A stretch of DNA of 64,000 nucleotides from Bin87 sp965116785 (GCA_965116785.1 OZ220731.1:3534001-3598000), one strand, 5' to 3'; counted from the first letter of the stretch, positions 1 through 7,980 are shown. The notes: generated from the letters alone by a model not told the origin. Numbers and translations are program-made.

Positions 1-1
1 C

Positions 2-382
2 GGCTCCACAGGACGCACCATCGTCCACTTCGAAGCCCCGGCCGCCCACCAGCTCGATGACGAGATGGGCCGGTTTCTCGACTGGTTCAACCAGCCCGAG
101 CCGGAACCCGACCTCCGCAAGCCAGCCGTCGCCCACCTCTGGTTCGTCAGCATCCACCCCTACGACGACGGCAACGGCCGCATCGCCCGCGCCATCACGG
201 ACCTGGCCCTGTCGCGCTGCGACGGCACCGATACGCGCCTGTACAGCATGTCGGGCGAGATACTGCGACAGCGCAGCCGCTACTACAGGGCACTGCAGGT
301 CACCCAGTCAGACTCCATGAACGTAACCGCCTGGATGCTCTGGTTCTTCGACTGCCTGACCGGCGCCATGATCCAAGGCTGA
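2..382 (+). CDS. Fic-domain protein, C-terminal part (5' end outside window)
   Basis: The reading frame is open from the left edge, so the true start lies outside the window. The visible 126 residues hold the Fic core motif HPYDDGNGRIAR at bases 155-190, the loop that in Fic enzymes binds nucleotide phosphates; the invariant His is the catalytic base for transferring AMP (or another phosphate-containing group) to a protein hydroxyl. The stretch before it (VHFEAP... then FLDWFN) fits the conserved region upstream of the motif in stand-alone bacterial Fic proteins. The protein ends about 60 residues after the motif, whereas many relatives continue into a winged-helix domain, so the C-terminus may be shortened. 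Whether an inhibitory helix exists cannot be seen because the N-terminus is missing. Confidence 0.82.
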   Translation, partial: GSTGRTIVHFEAPAAHQLDDEMGRFLDWFNQPEPEPDLRKPAVAHLWFVSIHPYDDGNGRIARAITDLALSRCDGTDTRLYSMSGEILRQRSRYYRALQVTQSDSMNVTAWMLWFFDCLTGAMIQG

Positions 383-514
383 AAGAAGGACCGAACCAGG
401 ACAGCAACCAGTCCGGCATCAAATTGATGACGGCTGCCCGTGGCACTACTACAAAGCCAACGAATAAACTCACTTCAGGCTGACGACGGCTACCAAAAAT
501 GGAGGAGCCGTCAC

Positions 515-1165
515 ATGCCACAACGAAGAGAACACCCCTACATCTGGGCAACTTGGCTACCACGCCTGCTCACCGGCGAGAACTCCTGCGAGTGGGCCGT
601 CTGGTTCAAGGCCCACCACCAGAACTGGTCGAGGCAGCCTTCCGATTTTGACCAAGCCCAATGGCTGCTTGCCCATACCGCGCTGCTCAACGAGCGCAGA
701 GCCAACTGGGAAGTCGGCGGCTACGACGTCAACGTCGAGGCCCAAAACCGGTTTGAACTCCGCGGCAGGACGGCTACGTTGGCCGGCAGACCGGACATCA
801 TCGCCTGCCGTGAGGATGACGGCGTCATCGTCGACGCGAAGACCGGCCACGAAAGCCCCAGCCACGCCGTGCAGGTCATGATCTATCTGTACGCCGTTCC
901 CAAAGCGCTACAGCGCTACCGGGAAACGAAGCTCAGCGGCCAGGTCACCTACCGGGACCACACGGTGCGCGTTCCGGCAGACGCCGTCGACGAGAAGTTC
1001 ATACAGAGCCTGGGCGCACTGATCCGCAGGCTCTCAGCCGACGAACCCGCCAGACGGGTGCCGTCGCCACAGGAATGCCGGTACTGTGATATTGCAGCCG
1101 TCGATTGCCCACAGCGCGTTGACGAAGCCTCCGAGCCCGAGCGCGGCACTACTGCCGACTTTTGA
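515..1165 (+). CDS. Cas4/RecB-like PD-(D/E)XK nuclease with probable Fe-S cluster
   Basis: I place the start at base 515 because a GGAGGAG ribosome site lies 7 bases upstream; an upstream ATG at 440 lacks one. The 216-residue product has the PD-(D/E)XK core: Asp94 in GRPD, then Asp107-Ala-Lys109. A Cys near residue 25 and a C-terminal CX2CX6C group (about 188, 191, 198) give the four-cysteine arrangement that in Cas4, AddB and Dna2 holds a 4Fe-4S cluster. Known members are DNA exonucleases or end-processing enzymes. No Cas genes or repeat array accompany it, so a mobile-element, recombination or defence role is more likely than CRISPR adaptation. It follows the Fic fragment and precedes a broken DNA methyltransferase. 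The family call is strong; the biological role is inferred. Confidence 0.75.
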   Translation: MPQRREHPYIWATWLPRLLTGENSCEWAVWFKAHHQNWSRQPSDFDQAQWLLAHTALLNERRANWEVGGYDVNVEAQNRFELRGRTATLAGRPDIIACREDDGVIVDAKTGHESPSHAVQVMIYLYAVPKALQRYRETKLSGQVTYRDHTVRVPADAVDEKFIQSLGALIRRLSADEPARRVPSPQECRYCDIAAVDCPQRVDEASEPERGTTADF

Positions 1166-1275
1166 AAGCCAGCCGTCAAACGGCCGGGATTCGGCCTGGT
1201 GCGGGAACCGAACCACCGCGTAGTCTCGAACGCACCCGATATGCCGGTTGAACTTTTGGGTCTTCCCGTTGCCTC

Positions 1276-1979
1276 ATGACCATCTCCGCGACCATCGGAT
1301 TTCCCCAGTCGGCCGTAACTCAGGCTGCCCTATGGCCGCTGCCGCTCAACCAGCGAAACCAGTGCGACGGTCTGGAACTCCTGGCGGCGCTGAAACCGGA
1401 GTCAATCCCACTGTGCATCTTCGACCCGCAATACCGCGGCGTGCTGGACAAGATGCGCTACGGCAACGAAGGCGTCAGCCGGGGACGACGAAGCTCGGGG
1501 CTCCCTCAGATGAGCGAGGAGACCATCGGCGAATTCATCGCCGGCATCTCGGCCGCCTTGATCCCGTCCGGCCACCTGTTCCTGTGGGTCGACAAGTTTC
1601 ACCTCTGCAAGGGCATCACAGCGTGGCTGGGGGACAGCGGACTCGAGATCGTGGACCTCGTCACCTGGGACAAGAGCCGCATCGGCATGGGCTACCGCTC
1701 CCGACGCAAGGCGGAATACCTGCTCATCCTGCAGAAACCGCCCACACGCGTCGGGCCGGGCTGGCAACACGACGACATCCCCGACTTCGTTACGGAAAAG
1801 GTCCAACGCGTCAAGAACGTTCACCCCAAGCCCGTGTACCTTCAGGCACGCCTGATCGAGGCAGTTACCGACCCCGCGACGTGGTGCTCGACCCGGCGGC
1901 CGACAGCTATTCCGTGATGACCGCCGCCCATCAGGTAGGACGGCAGTTCCTGGGTTGCGACATCGCAAGCGCGTTGTGA
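1276..1979 (+). pseudogene. Beta-class DNA methyltransferase, frameshifted near its C-terminus
   Basis: The first frame (1276 to 1917) has a DPQY catalytic motif at residues 50-53, equivalent to D/N/S-PP-Y of N4-cytosine or N6-adenine methyltransferases, then ordinary methyltransferase sequence down to LIEAVT. The SAM-binding motif, which in beta-class enzymes comes last, is present only in another frame: VVLDPAADSYSVM followed by FLGCDIA, ending at 1979. Moving from the first frame to the second requires one missing base around 1862-1885. The motif has Asp where the usual glycine of DPxxGS would be. Either the gene is decaying, or the assembly has a single-base error. No restriction endonuclease is visible beside it, though a Cas4-like nuclease lies upstream. 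Confidence 0.7.
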
Positions 1980-2185
1980 TTGGGCAGACGGGAATGATCG
2001 CGGAGCGTGACCCTGAGCGAGGCAGGCGGTTGAGTTCGCACCACCCGTTCGGTCTCTCGATGCTGCAACCATTCTGGGCGTCGCTCCCCTTATATTTTTG
2101 AACGAAGACCACGCCAAAGGCGAGGCTACCTACGACCGTTCAAGACCGCCACAGCATCACAACCGCGGAAAACATCCGCTACGTT

Positions 2186-2213
2186 GGGACAGGCACGCGC
2201 CTGTCCCTTTTTC
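2186..2213 (+). terminator. Rho-independent terminator after the methyltransferase region
   Basis: A perfect 9-bp stem (GGGACAGGC with GCCTGTCCC) closes a 4-base loop and is followed directly by TTTTTC. It ends transcription before the small gene at 2252. The stretch 1980-2185 upstream of it holds no convincing gene. Confidence 0.75.
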
Positions 2214-2251
2214 ATCTCCGCCAGAAGGATCACTACCAGACAGGAGCACCG

Positions 2252-2659
2252 ATGGCAACCCCCTACATCATGCCTCTCGGGTTCGTCGACCGGCCCACCG
2301 ACACCGGCGCGACCTTCATCCTCACGAACCCCGAAGATTCCCTATGCCTCAACACCAACACGCCAATCACCGTCTGGCGCTACTCCCCGGAGCACCTCGC
2401 CATCGGCAGACTGCGCGGCCACGTCAAGGCCATCGGGTACACCACCGCCGCGTTCACGACCGTCGAGCACAGCAATGACCCGAGGTGGCCGGAAGATCTG
2501 CCCATCGTCCGGCCAGCCGCACCGGTCTTCCTGGCGCTGGAAGGATCCTTCGAGCCCGATCCAGAACGGAAGCTAACCCCAGACCAGGCCGAAGCCATGC
2601 GCCGTCTGGCGCTGCGGTACGCCGACCTCACTGGAACCAACGACCGTCAGCGTGACTGA
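2252..2659 (+). CDS. Hypothetical protein (135 aa)
   Basis: I do not recognise this family. The start is supported by AGGAG five bases upstream of the ATG. The product is soluble, has no signal peptide or membrane segment, contains a Pro/Glu-rich middle part (about residues 80-105) and ends in a short helix-prone stretch with several Arg and Asp residues. It sits between an intrinsic terminator and the stand-alone recombinase zinc-ribbon gene, within the region that looks like an integrated element, so it is probably accessory cargo. No catalytic motif is visible. Confidence 0.55.
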   Translation: MATPYIMPLGFVDRPTDTGATFILTNPEDSLCLNTNTPITVWRYSPEHLAIGRLRGHVKAIGYTTAAFTTVEHSNDPRWPEDLPIVRPAAPVFLALEGSFEPDPERKLTPDQAEAMRRLALRYADLTGTNDRQRD

Positions 2660-2796
2660 CGACGAATCACCCGCTACACAACGTTACAATCCCGCCAAGC
2701 AACCGGCCCGGAAGCCCGTGTGACCCGGCACGACCGCTGCTTGACGCACCTACCAATTTGGCACACCATTAAGAACAGGAATCCCCGAGGATCATC

Positions 2797-3480
2797 ATGC
2801 TTGAACCAACAGGCACCCGGGACCACGCGCGGGCCCTCAGCGGCATCGCCCGCTGCTCCCAGTGCGGAACCCCGCTGCTCAAAATCGGCACGAACTACTG
2901 CTGCCCCAACTCGCCCTACAGCCTTTCGATCACCTGCGACACTCAGCCCATCAACGCGCAGGAGTTGCTCCATCTGGTGGTGGGACAACTCATTAAGCGG
3001 GTCATCAACCCGCAGACGACGGCACAGCTGGTGGAGGCCATTCAGAGCGAGTACGGAGAGAAGTCGCGACGCACTCAGGACAACCTTGACCGCACCGAAG
3101 CCGCCATCATGGAGTTGAACGAACTGAAGGAACGGATCGACCATCCGGTGGAACAGGGCGACAGCACCTACTCGGAAGTCATCGGACGCATGGAGGACAT
3201 CAGCCAGCAGACCGTGGGCCTGTCGTACGAGGCCCGCCTGTTCCGCAAGGAAATCGACGCCTACCGCTTCATCACCGACGAGGTCCGCATCAGCACCAAC
3301 GCCCAGGACCCGGCAACCTACCTCGAAGGAGCGTCGCCGGAAGAGACCCGGGACCTGCTGAACCTGTTCGTCCGAAGCGTGGACGTCGGTAACGACAGCA
3401 TCGTGATTCACTACACGGACCAAGTGCCTCGACCACCTCAGTCGGACGACAATCCCACCGACCGGTTGCGCCTGCACTGA
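2797..3480 (+). CDS. Stand-alone zinc-ribbon/coiled-coil half of a large serine recombinase
   Basis: This 227-residue protein begins where the zinc beta-ribbon domain of large serine recombinases begins: Cys20-X2-Cys23 with a second pair near Cys36 and Cys47. A long coiled-coil-like helical region (about 60-190) and a C-terminal beta segment follow. The same order occurs in the last 270 residues of the intact integrase at 4615-6327. The catalytic N-terminal domain and its serine are absent; the frame is closed by a TAA 27 bases before the ATG, and GAGG precedes the start. It may be the remnant of a second integrase, or a separately made DNA-binding partner that modulates the neighbouring integrase. 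The start site and clean frame favour expression, but function is inferred. Confidence 0.7.
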   Translation: MLEPTGTRDHARALSGIARCSQCGTPLLKIGTNYCCPNSPYSLSITCDTQPINAQELLHLVVGQLIKRVINPQTTAQLVEAIQSEYGEKSRRTQDNLDRTEAAIMELNELKERIDHPVEQGDSTYSEVIGRMEDISQQTVGLSYEARLFRKEIDAYRFITDEVRISTNAQDPATYLEGASPEETRDLLNLFVRSVDVGNDSIVIHYTDQVPRPPQSDDNPTDRLRLH

Positions 3481-3525
3481 ACGCCCACAAAAACTCCGCG
3501 CCGCCTTGCTGGCGCGTCCCAATAG

Positions 3526-3557
3526 ACTGAGGCCGGTTCGTGAGAACCGGCCTCAGT
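3526..3557. terminator. Perfect 14-bp hairpin between convergent genes
   Basis: ACTGAGGCCGGTTC and its exact reverse complement enclose a GTGA loop. It lies between the ends of the plus-strand gene at 2797-3480 and the minus-strand gene at 3590-4018, so it could stop transcription from both sides. There is no clear U-tract on either strand. Confidence 0.5.
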
Positions 3558-3589
3558 GGTTGACAACAAACCGCCGCCACGTGGTCCGA

Positions 3590-4018
3590 CTACCAGAAGG
3601 GCACGCTGTCGATTTCCACATCCGCACCGTCGTCCTCTATGTCCCGTTCCTCAAAGGAGAGCGCCGGATCATCACTCCCGCCAGACGCTTTCACGTCGAG
3701 GGCTTCGAGCTCGTCAACTTCTACGCAGTCCCCGGCCACCTCTGACTGGTAATCCTTGGCCACGTCGGGCATCTGCTCCCAATCCCGGAAAATTTGCACC
3801 TCAAACACGAGCGTCGCCTGAATCCGCCGGACCTCAGCCAACTGCCTGAATCCTCGCTGGGAAACGAGCCGTCTGACCATCTGCAGCCCTTGCTCGGTCA
3901 GGCGGGCCGCTTTGTTATGATCGTCGTCCCCTTCGTTGTAAAAGACGCGTGTGTCGAAGTTGGTGTCGCTCATTGCCTTCGTGTTAAGATAAATACAGCG
4001 GGCCGTTTTCACGGCCAT
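3590..4018 (-). CDS. Hypothetical protein with acidic C-terminal tail (142 aa)
   Basis: I do not recognise the family. The start is well supported: GGAGGAGAG lies five bases before the ATG on the minus strand. The N-terminal two thirds are mixed alpha/beta with several basic patches (RLVSQRGFRQLAEVRR), and the last 45 residues are strongly acidic, ending in EIDSVPFW. That ending loosely resembles the acidic DDxPF tip of bacterial single-stranded DNA-binding proteins, which recruits partner enzymes, but two residues differ and no OB-fold was established. It is divergently transcribed from the XRE regulator, which may control both from the shared 111-bp region. Confidence 0.6.
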   Translation of the reverse strand: MAVKTARCIYLNTKAMSDTNFDTRVFYNEGDDDHNKAARLTEQGLQMVRRLVSQRGFRQLAEVRRIQATLVFEVQIFRDWEQMPDVAKDYQSEVAGDCVEVDELEALDVKASGGSDDPALSFEERDIEDDGADVEIDSVPFW

Positions 4019-4129
4019 GAATTCTCTCCTCCAAGTCGGACTGCGGATCGGACGGCCTCACGGCCAAACGACCTTTATAAGTACGCACTTTGAATTGTAA
4101 CACGCTGCCGGATTGCCGGGGGTGAGGAA

Positions 4130-4603
4130 ATGTCACTAAATCGTTGGGACAACATCCAAACGGAAGTCGCCGGCGCCGAGGGCGCGGCCCAACACAACGA
4201 CGACCTTGACCACGGGCAGGAGTTTGCCTCAGTGGGCGAGCTGCTGCGCCACCTGCGGGGCGAACGGTCACTCCGACAGGTGCAGGAGGACACGGGCATC
4301 ACCTACTCGTACCTTTCGACCATCGAACGGGGACACAAGCTCCCCGGTGAGAAGGTGCTGACGAAGCTTGCCGACTACCACAACATGCCTCGCGGCGAAC
4401 TCCTCGACCTGGCGGGAATCGACAAAACCGCAGACGCCGACCGGCACTTCTCGAACGCCGATATCACACGCAGCTTCCAGTTCGTGATGCAAGATCCCAG
4501 CTTGACCGGTTACCCGAAACCCTCCGATAACGTGCCCATCGAAACCCAACGCTTCGTCGTACAGCTGTACGAGCACTTCACGGGCAAGCGCCTGCTGGAT
4601 TAG
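4130..4603 (+). CDS. XRE-family helix-turn-helix regulator
   Basis: Residues about 34-98 form a Cro/cI-type helix-turn-helix: SVGELLRHLRGERSLRQVQ, then ITYSYLSTIERG as the recognition region and LADYHNMP as a closing helix. The remaining C-terminal 60 residues show no recognisable ligand domain. It lies 11 bases upstream of the integrase gene with the same orientation, so the two are probably co-transcribed, and it is divergent from the acidic-tail protein. This is the usual place for an element's own regulator controlling integrase expression. A purine-rich GGTGAGG lies just before the start. The DNA target is not known; a short palindrome AAGTACGCACTT occurs in the divergent intergenic region. 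Confidence 0.8.
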   Translation: MSLNRWDNIQTEVAGAEGAAQHNDDLDHGQEFASVGELLRHLRGERSLRQVQEDTGITYSYLSTIERGHKLPGEKVLTKLADYHNMPRGELLDLAGIDKTADADRHFSNADITRSFQFVMQDPSLTGYPKPSDNVPIETQRFVVQLYEHFTGKRLLD

Positions 4604-4614
4604 GAGACGACGCA

Positions 4615-6327
4615 ATGACCTCGCTCAAACTATTCCGCATAGCGGTCGAATACGTCAGAGTGTCGACCAGCCTGCAGGACGAAATGCTCTCCGGCGACGC
4701 CCAGTCGTTCCACATCGCCCCGGAAGCGGAAAAGAAGGGATTCCGGATCGCCAAGCGTTTCGGGGAGACAGGGTCGGGAACATCCGTCAGCAAGAGAGCG
4801 GTGTTCCTGGCCTTGATCGACTACTGCTTGGACCCGGCCAACAAGGTCGAAGCCGTCTGGTTCTACGACCCGTCAAGGTACACGAGAGACATTGCGGATT
4901 TCTACCACTACATTGGAAAGCTGACCGCCGCCGGCATCGAGATCCACTCCGTCACGCTGGGCCAGTACATACCCGGTAACGAAGCCTCCGAGATCATCTG
5001 GGGATTCAACGTACTCTTCAACGCCATAATGCCCCGCCAGAGTGCGAGGAAGACCCGCGACACGCAGTACGAGGCCGCGAGGAAGGGTTATTACCTGGGG
5101 AGAAAGGCTCCATTTGGATACCGGAAGTACAAAGTGACCGTCGGAGGCAAGGAACACTCGAAACTCGAGCCAGACCCCGAGCACTGGGACGAGGCCGTGA
5201 AGATGTGGGAGATGGGCCTGGACAAGCACACGCCCAGGCAGGTTGCCGAGTACAACAACAGCCTGGGCATTACCGACCCGGATGGAAACGAATGGACTGA
5301 CCGGTCGGTCCGGAGCTTTTACAGCAAGGTGGCCTACAAGGGAGAAACCAGCTGGGGCGAAAAGCAAAAGAGCGAGCTCATCCCAAACGGAGTGCCTGTG
5401 GCGAGATGCGAGAACGCCCATAAGGCAATGGTGAAACCGAAAGAATGGGACACCGTCCAAGGTTACATAGACGAGAGGAGAACGGCCCAGTCGGGCCCGA
5501 GAAGCAGCAACAGCCCTAACCCGCTCGTTGGAAAAACAGTCTGTGGACTTTGTAACGCATCCATGCACGCTCAGCGGCGCGACGACGGCATCAGGTACTT
5601 GATCTGCTCCAGGAAGAAAAATCGGGGCGTAAAGACCTGCGCTTCCGAGAACGTGCCGTTCGAAGATGTGCTCCGAGCCGTCATGAGCGAACTCCTTGAG
5701 AAGGTCCTCACCCGCGAGACCCTCGACCGGCAAATCGCCGTCGTTGCCGAAGAAAACGCATCGTTCCTGTCGGAGCAACAGAACAAAAGTGAACAGCTAC
5801 AACAAGCCCAATCTCGCACTCGGCGCCAGATCAAAAACCTGGTGAAAGCCATTGAGGACCCTGAGGAAGATGTCGTTAGCCCGACCTTGTACAGGCAGCT
5901 CAACCAACGGGAAGCCGAGCTGGAGCAGCTGGAAGCCCAAAGCAAAGAACTCGAAGCGATTATGGGCGACCATCTGCTGTTCCTGAACGACCCTGACCGC
6001 ATCGTAAAGAACGCGTTGGACCTGCGGACCTATCTGGAATCAGAAGACCCACGCATGGTCGGCCTACTTCTGGAATGCTTCATAGAAAAAGTAGTGGTCC
6101 ACAACAAGACCGACGGGACCATCCATTGGACCATTCCCCTCCCCAGCGATGCGCCCGACCCGCCCAATACTCAGGGAATCCAGCTTTCCGGCAACGGGGG
6201 CTCCAAAAGTTATCCTTTGGGACAGCTAGTGCCCAACTGCCGCTGGGCCGAAGTCCGCCCCCACAGCGAGGAGCCGGAAAAGTACACCAAGCGCGTGCTG
6301 GGCTTCCTTGCGGAGGTGGAAGGGTGA
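4615..6327 (+). CDS. Large serine recombinase (site-specific integrase)
   Basis: This 570-residue protein has the resolvase-type catalytic domain first (about 8-150): EYVRVST with nucleophile Ser17, and SRYTRD near 87-92 in the place of the conserved arginine motif. The recombinase domain follows (about 155-290, with APFGYRK), then a zinc beta-ribbon with Cys310, Cys313, Cys331 and Cys342, and a long coiled-coil region (about 375-450). Such enzymes integrate and excise phages and conjugative elements between attP and attB through a Ser-DNA intermediate, with the coiled coil and a directionality factor setting direction. GGAG precedes the ATG, and the gene follows the XRE regulator by 11 bases. 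It is full length and apparently intact. Confidence 0.93.
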   Translation: MTSLKLFRIAVEYVRVSTSLQDEMLSGDAQSFHIAPEAEKKGFRIAKRFGETGSGTSVSKRAVFLALIDYCLDPANKVEAVWFYDPSRYTRDIADFYHYIGKLTAAGIEIHSVTLGQYIPGNEASEIIWGFNVLFNAIMPRQSARKTRDTQYEAARKGYYLGRKAPFGYRKYKVTVGGKEHSKLEPDPEHWDEAVKMWEMGLDKHTPRQVAEYNNSLGITDPDGNEWTDRSVRSFYSKVAYKGETSWGEKQKSELIPNGVPVARCENAHKAMVKPKEWDTVQGYIDERRTAQSGPRSSNSPNPLVGKTVCGLCNASMHAQRRDDGIRYLICSRKKNRGVKTCASENVPFEDVLRAVMSELLEKVLTRETLDRQIAVVAEENASFLSEQQNKSEQLQQAQSRTRRQIKNLVKAIEDPEEDVVSPTLYRQLNQREAELEQLEAQSKELEAIMGDHLLFLNDPDRIVKNALDLRTYLESEDPRMVGLLLECFIEKVVVHNKTDGTIHWTIPLPSDAPDPPNTQGIQLSGNGGSKSYPLGQLVPNCRWAEVRPHSEEPEKYTKRVLGFLAEVEG

Positions 6328-6404
6328 CAGGGCGGAGGTCAGGGAGGTAGCATCAAACGGCCTCTTGCTCGTTACTTCCTAACCAGTCCCGGCGAGGAGA
6401 TAAC

Positions 6405-6749
6405 ATGGGCGACCTGCTGCTAACCGAAGAAGATAAAAGCCGCATAGCCGACATCGCCAAACGCGACCTCGAAGCCCAATTCGAAGGAGAGGTCACGTTG
6501 GTCGAGATAAACGTCGAAACCCGTTTGACCAACGATGGCGAACCTTATACCCATCTTTCCATGGTATACGACAGCCCGGAGGTCAAACTGGACCCCAAAA
6601 TCCTGTCCGGGTTCAACCGGCGCAACCTGGACGCCTTCCTGCCCTACGTGTCCACACCCATCATCACCCAATCTTATACCCGTGCGGACGAACATCGGCA
6701 GATCAGACAGTTGATCGCCGAAGGCCACTTGCCGGATGTCAATCCATGA
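6405..6749 (+). CDS. Small partner protein of HEPN-like gene pair, copy 1
   Basis: This 114-residue protein starts after a strong GAGGAG site and ends in a 4-base ATGA overlap with the HEPN-like gene at 6746, so the two are translationally coupled. It looks like a small alpha/beta protein: an N-terminal helix, then beta-rich sequence with EPYTHLSMVYD and KLDP, and a C-terminal SYTRADEHRQ segment. The first gene of the pair at 41257-41981 has the same arrangement (DYLHVMVIFED, QLDVR, SYADRSE), which suggests homology. Order, size and overlap are those of an antitoxin or regulatory partner, but no known antitoxin domain is recognised. Function is inferred from context only. Confidence 0.6.
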   Translation: MGDLLLTEEDKSRIADIAKRDLEAQFEGEVTLVEINVETRLTNDGEPYTHLSMVYDSPEVKLDPKILSGFNRRNLDAFLPYVSTPIITQSYTRADEHRQIRQLIAEGHLPDVNP

Positions 6750-7225
6750 TGTGGCAGAGCCTTCTCATAGTTGCTCGCTCCGTTGTAGAAAACCTCCAAA
6801 TCCTCAGTACACCCGACGATTTGCAGCAGGCGCACTTCAGGAGAGCAGTCAGTACGGCATATTACGCCATGTTCCATGCGCTCCTGCAGAACAACGCCGA
6901 TATGCTCTACGGTCACGAAACAGGCCATCCAAAATCGCCCGGCTGGACCGCGATCTACCGAGCGCTGACTCACACCAGAGCAAGGTCAAAACTGGCCCCA
7001 AGGAGCGTGTTGGATTTCCCTGATGCTATTGCTGATTTCGCCGCCACTATTCTTGACCTGCAGCAGCAACGTGAGCACGCCGACTATAACCCTAACGCAA
7101 TATTCACCTACTCCGGAACCGTGAACGTGGTCGATCGCGCAGATAACAATATCTCAAATTTCTTCGACACCAGCGACGAAGACCTCAGAGCTCTGGCTGC
7201 ACACTTGCTATTCGATAACCGCTGA
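6746..7225 (+). CDS. HEPN-like protein (COG1895/UPF0332-type features), copy 1
   Basis: The 159-residue all-helical protein has RRAVSTAYYAMFHAL near residues 32-46 and REHADYN near 108-114, matching the two conserved helices of COG1895-type HEPN proteins (AYYAMFHA and RxxADY). HEPN proteins are often RNases or toxins in prokaryotes and pair with MNT nucleotidyltransferases or other partners. The canonical RX4-6H active-site motif is not evident here, so RNase activity is uncertain. It overlaps its upstream partner by 4 bases and has a clear homologue at 41544-41981 with the same partner arrangement. It lies just outside the integrase, so it may belong to the element or be a neighbouring accessory module. 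Confidence 0.65.
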   Translation: MMWQSLLIVARSVVENLQILSTPDDLQQAHFRRAVSTAYYAMFHALLQNNADMLYGHETGHPKSPGWTAIYRALTHTRARSKLAPRSVLDFPDAIADFAATILDLQQQREHADYNPNAIFTYSGTVNVVDRADNNISNFFDTSDEDLRALAAHLLFDNR

Positions 7226-7323
7226 CCGCCTCGCGTGGGTGTTGCAGACAGGACGAGTCCGCGTTGCAGCCTTCAGCATGATTTCCGCCTGTTTCGTGAC
7301 TTGGCAGAGATAAGGCAAAGCAC

Positions 7324-7980
7324 GTGCAGGACACTACAGACCAAACCGAGCACGCGCCCCAGCCACGCCGCTGGTCTTGGTACGTCAAGCGCGCCGCCAT
7401 AATCCTGGGCGCGGTCGGCACGGCGCTCATCGTGGCGGTGGTGGTTTACGGCGTGGTCCTGTTCGTGTTCGAACCCGAGGGCGCGCCGGCATCCTCAGGG
7501 GTGGCCGCTTTCAAGTGCCTCAGCCGGGCGGAAAGGGTTTACTTCCGGCAGCTCCGGGGGGTCGCGGACGAACGCCGGCAGCACCTGGACCGGGTCGTGG
7601 CATTCATGGAACAGCGCGCAACCGACCCCCGGGTCAGCCAGGACCCCCAGTGGCGATGGGACCTGTCCACTCACATGGCCGCGTTCACGGCCACCTCACG
7701 AGCCATGGCGCAGATCAACGGCCCGCCGTCCGCACGCCCCATCCAGCGCAACCTGAGCGCCATGTCCGAATCTGCCACCAGCTTCGCCAGGCACTACCTG
7801 CACGGCGTCCGCACCAACGACACCGGTGCAATCGCCGAGGCCAGGACCGCTCTCCGAGACACGCAACGTGGCATGCTCCGAACGCAGCAGATGGGCAAGG
7901 AACTCTGCGACCAGGGTGAACCGGACGAACGGCGTCCGCCAGGGTCCGGCCCGTCGCCAGAGCGCCCGTCGCGAGGGTGA
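7324..7980 (+). CDS. Hypothetical membrane-anchored protein
   Basis: The GTG start is preceded by AAGG. The 218-residue product has a short basic cytoplasmic N-terminus, one transmembrane helix at about residues 22-52 and a predicted extracytoplasmic helical domain with several Arg/Gln-rich segments, ending in a Pro/Arg/Gly-rich tail. No enzyme motif is visible and I do not recognise the family. It ends 11 bases before the convergent M24 peptidase gene, so it is not in an operon with it. Confidence 0.6.
   Translation: MQDTTDQTEHAPQPRRWSWYVKRAAIILGAVGTALIVAVVVYGVVLFVFEPEGAPASSGVAAFKCLSRAERVYFRQLRGVADERRQHLDRVVAFMEQRATDPRVSQDPQWRWDLSTHMAAFTATSRAMAQINGPPSARPIQRNLSAMSESATSFARHYLHGVRTNDTGAIAEARTALRDTQRGMLRTQQMGKELCDQGEPDERRPPGSGPSPERPSRG

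Larger units (their letters stand above)
1..6350. mobile_element. Probable integrated mobile element or remnant (left part unseen)
   Basis: Fic, Cas4-like nuclease, DNA methyltransferase, recombinase fragment, XRE regulator and serine integrase lie together at the left of the window, followed by metabolic genes. Integrases usually sit at one end of their element, so an end close to base 6350 is plausible. No duplicated attachment core could be identified, and the other end is outside the window, so the limits given are approximate. Confidence 0.4.

Noticed and set aside
4040..4129. Divergent promoter between the acidic-tail gene and the XRE gene
   Set aside because: TTACAA and TATAAA occur on the minus strand with a 15-base spacer, but both match consensus only partly; too weak to list as a feature.
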